Below are positions 4,830-5,936 of a DNA stretch of 5,936 nucleotides, piece by piece. This DNA comes from Bacteriovoracaceae bacterium UBA1018 (GTDB lineage: Bacteria; Bdellovibrionota; UBA1018): assembly GCA_002291495.1 (NCBI GenBank), contig DBAE01000234.1, positions 645 to 6,580 on the forward strand, in the 5' to 3' direction. The notes below the pieces were generated by a model. It did no database searches and had not been told where the DNA came from. It saw only the letters and a list, made by a program, of their open reading frames with translations. Each line of letters begins with the position of its first letter. The first letter of the stretch is position 1. Both the position numbers and the translations under genes were made by a program.

Positions 4830-5936
4830 AGAGGCTCTCGCAATGATGGTCGAGAGTAGAGTGGCATTGAAATAATGGATTGAATCAGAGACCGAAGACT
4901 ATTAGTGCTGCGAAGCTGTTGGCCGAGTTGAATTACTTTATTGCGATAATGAAGATCCGCCTGAGACATGTTTGCAGAGTCCGGATCGCCTAGGTCTCGG
5001 AGATCGACACTGATACCAGTGAAGTACTCGAAATAGCGTTTTGCAGCGCAAACATAGATATCATCTTGTTTGATGAGCTCACTCGCCAAATCCGAAAGGT
5101 TGTCGACTTTAGTGTCATGAAGTACCCCATTATAACCCCGATAAAAGATCCGTCCATTAGGTGGACGCTTATAGTAATCGGGATCATTGTCAGGGGGTGG
5201 ATTGCCGGAGTCTAAATAATTTTCCGCTGGAAGAAACGCTGCCGTATGCAGTGGCCCTAGGGGTGTAATTGATTTGCACTCATTGGCTCCAGCGGATCGA
5301 AATGCCAGATTTCTTACCACGCCAGCCATTGAGTCCATCGTTGCATGACATGACATACAGGCACTGGTTCTTCTAAATGGAAGATCTGAAGTAGATTTTG
5401 TCCAATTTTGTGCATCAGTTTTTCTGAGAAGAGGGAAGCTTCGGCAAGTCAAGGTTTCCATCGCAACTTTGGCCCATCGTCGTGGCACTTTTGCTCCACC
5501 GTTCATTCTTTCGCTTCGCTCCTTTGGTCCAAAATTGAGCGCTAGGAACGGTTGTGTTCCGAGAAATCCACCTCCGAAAGAGGCTTTGTATGCGACTGAC
5601 CCGGAATAATTCATTCCAGTTTTATCGACGTTTATGGTCTTACTTACTTCTTGAGATGAAATTGGTCGAATGCCTTGCAGTCTTCCAGTTTGAATCAGTA
5701 TAGGTGAAATCGGTGTGTAAATCGGATTTCCATTCGCGTCTTTGCCGCCAAACTGAACAAATTCAGATCCGCCTGCCGCAGCTCCGTTGGAACGAACTGC
5801 TTCGAGTGTCGAGGTACCTGTAAGTACCTCGGTAAATGGAATGCCTGATGCGAGTAGTGCTCGCGTGAAATGTAATGCTGGTTCGCCCACATCTTGGACT
5901 TTTTCTTGATTGACGCCACAGCCTTGCCCTAGGGGC
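4817..5936 (-). CDS. DUF1588/DUF1585-like c-type cytochrome (5'-truncated by window edge)
   Basis: The C-terminal 372 residues of a larger protein. The frame stays open to the right edge, so the GTG at 5890 is unlikely to be the true start: 15 further in-frame codons precede it, reading PLGQGCGVNQEKV..., and no clear ribosome site supports it. Numbered from that GTG, FTRALLASGIPFTEVLTG (8-25) recalls the segment before DUF1588 in planctomycete multi-domain cytochromes. RRWAKVAMETLTCRSFP (137-153) followed by RRTSACMSCHATMDSMAG (173-190) matches the DUF1588 pattern ending in CxxCHxxMDxxG; Cys178, Cys181 and His182 are the heme attachment site and Met185 is conserved. PPNGRIFYRGYNG (243-255), LASELIKQDDIYVCAAKRYFEYFTG (268-292) and the terminal LRSTNSLRSLIQSIISMPLY (326-345) match the DUF1585 layout, where a short helical domain closes the protein. 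A signal peptide is expected outside the window because heme attachment takes place in the periplasm. It is the first visible gene of the three-gene operon; function is unknown. Confidence 0.75.
   Translation of the reverse strand, partial: PLGQGCGVNQEKVQDVGEPALHFTRALLASGIPFTEVLTGTSTLEAVRSNGAAAGGSEFVQFGGKDANGNPIYTPISPILIQTGRLQGIRPISSQEVSKTINVDKTGMNYSGSVAYKASFGGGFLGTQPFLALNFGPKERSERMNGGAKVPRRWAKVAMETLTCRSFPLLRKTDAQNWTKSTSDLPFRRTSACMSCHATMDSMAGVVRNLAFRSAGANECKSITPLGPLHTAAFLPAENYLDSGNPPPDNDPDYYKRPPNGRIFYRGYNGVLHDTKVDNLSDLASELIKQDDIYVCAAKRYFEYFTGISVDLRDLGDPDSANMSQADLHYRNKVIQLGQQLRSTNSLRSLIQSIISMPLYSRPSLREPLGAK

Noticed and set aside
5888..5890. GTG as the start of the right-most gene
   Set aside because: The frame continues open to the window edge with 15 more codons, there is no clear ribosome site, and a periplasmic heme protein needs a signal peptide that is absent here.

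Overview
The window is 5,936 bases of gene-dense, mid-GC bacterial chromosome. It holds six protein genes, two of them cut by the window edges, and I see no RNA gene, insertion sequence or CRISPR array. The best taxonomic guess is a predatory or free-living delta-like lineage such as Bdellovibrionota. This rests on a lipoprotein c-type cytochrome sitting with a Tat-exported DUF1501-type protein and a DUF1588/DUF1585-type cytochrome, beside Gram-negative genes such as apaG. The assignment is inference, not something the DNA proves.

Left part, + strand: the C-terminal two thirds of a Bcp/PrxQ-type peroxiredoxin (1-366) is followed by a 132-base gap. That gap carries a perfect 11-bp inverted repeat and a strong Shine-Dalgarno sequence. 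Next comes a membrane fatty-acid desaturase of the stearoyl-CoA/acyl-lipid delta-9 type (499-1617) with all three histidine boxes. Its gene runs tail-to-tail into the - strand block across a 29-base gap.

Right part, - strand, read from high to low coordinates: a gene entering from beyond the right edge encodes a secreted-type protein with a CxxCH heme site and DUF1588/DUF1585-like modules (5936-4817). One base later starts a Tat-signal DUF1501-like protein (4815-3145), and its stop overlaps by four bases the start of a cytochrome c lipoprotein (3148-2078). These three are packed as a translationally coupled operon. apaG (2030-1647) follows after 47 bases on the same strand and may be co-transcribed or separately expressed.

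The three-gene unit is the most interesting part. Its pieces correspond to the multi-domain cytochrome and DUF1501 gene pairs that are abundant in planctomycetes and have no settled function. Here the cytochrome modules appear spread over at least two polypeptides, one of them anchored as a lipoprotein, flanking an exported alkaline-phosphatase-superfamily-like protein. All three products are expected outside the cytoplasm, so a periplasmic or outer-membrane-associated redox/hydrolase complex is a reasonable but untested idea.
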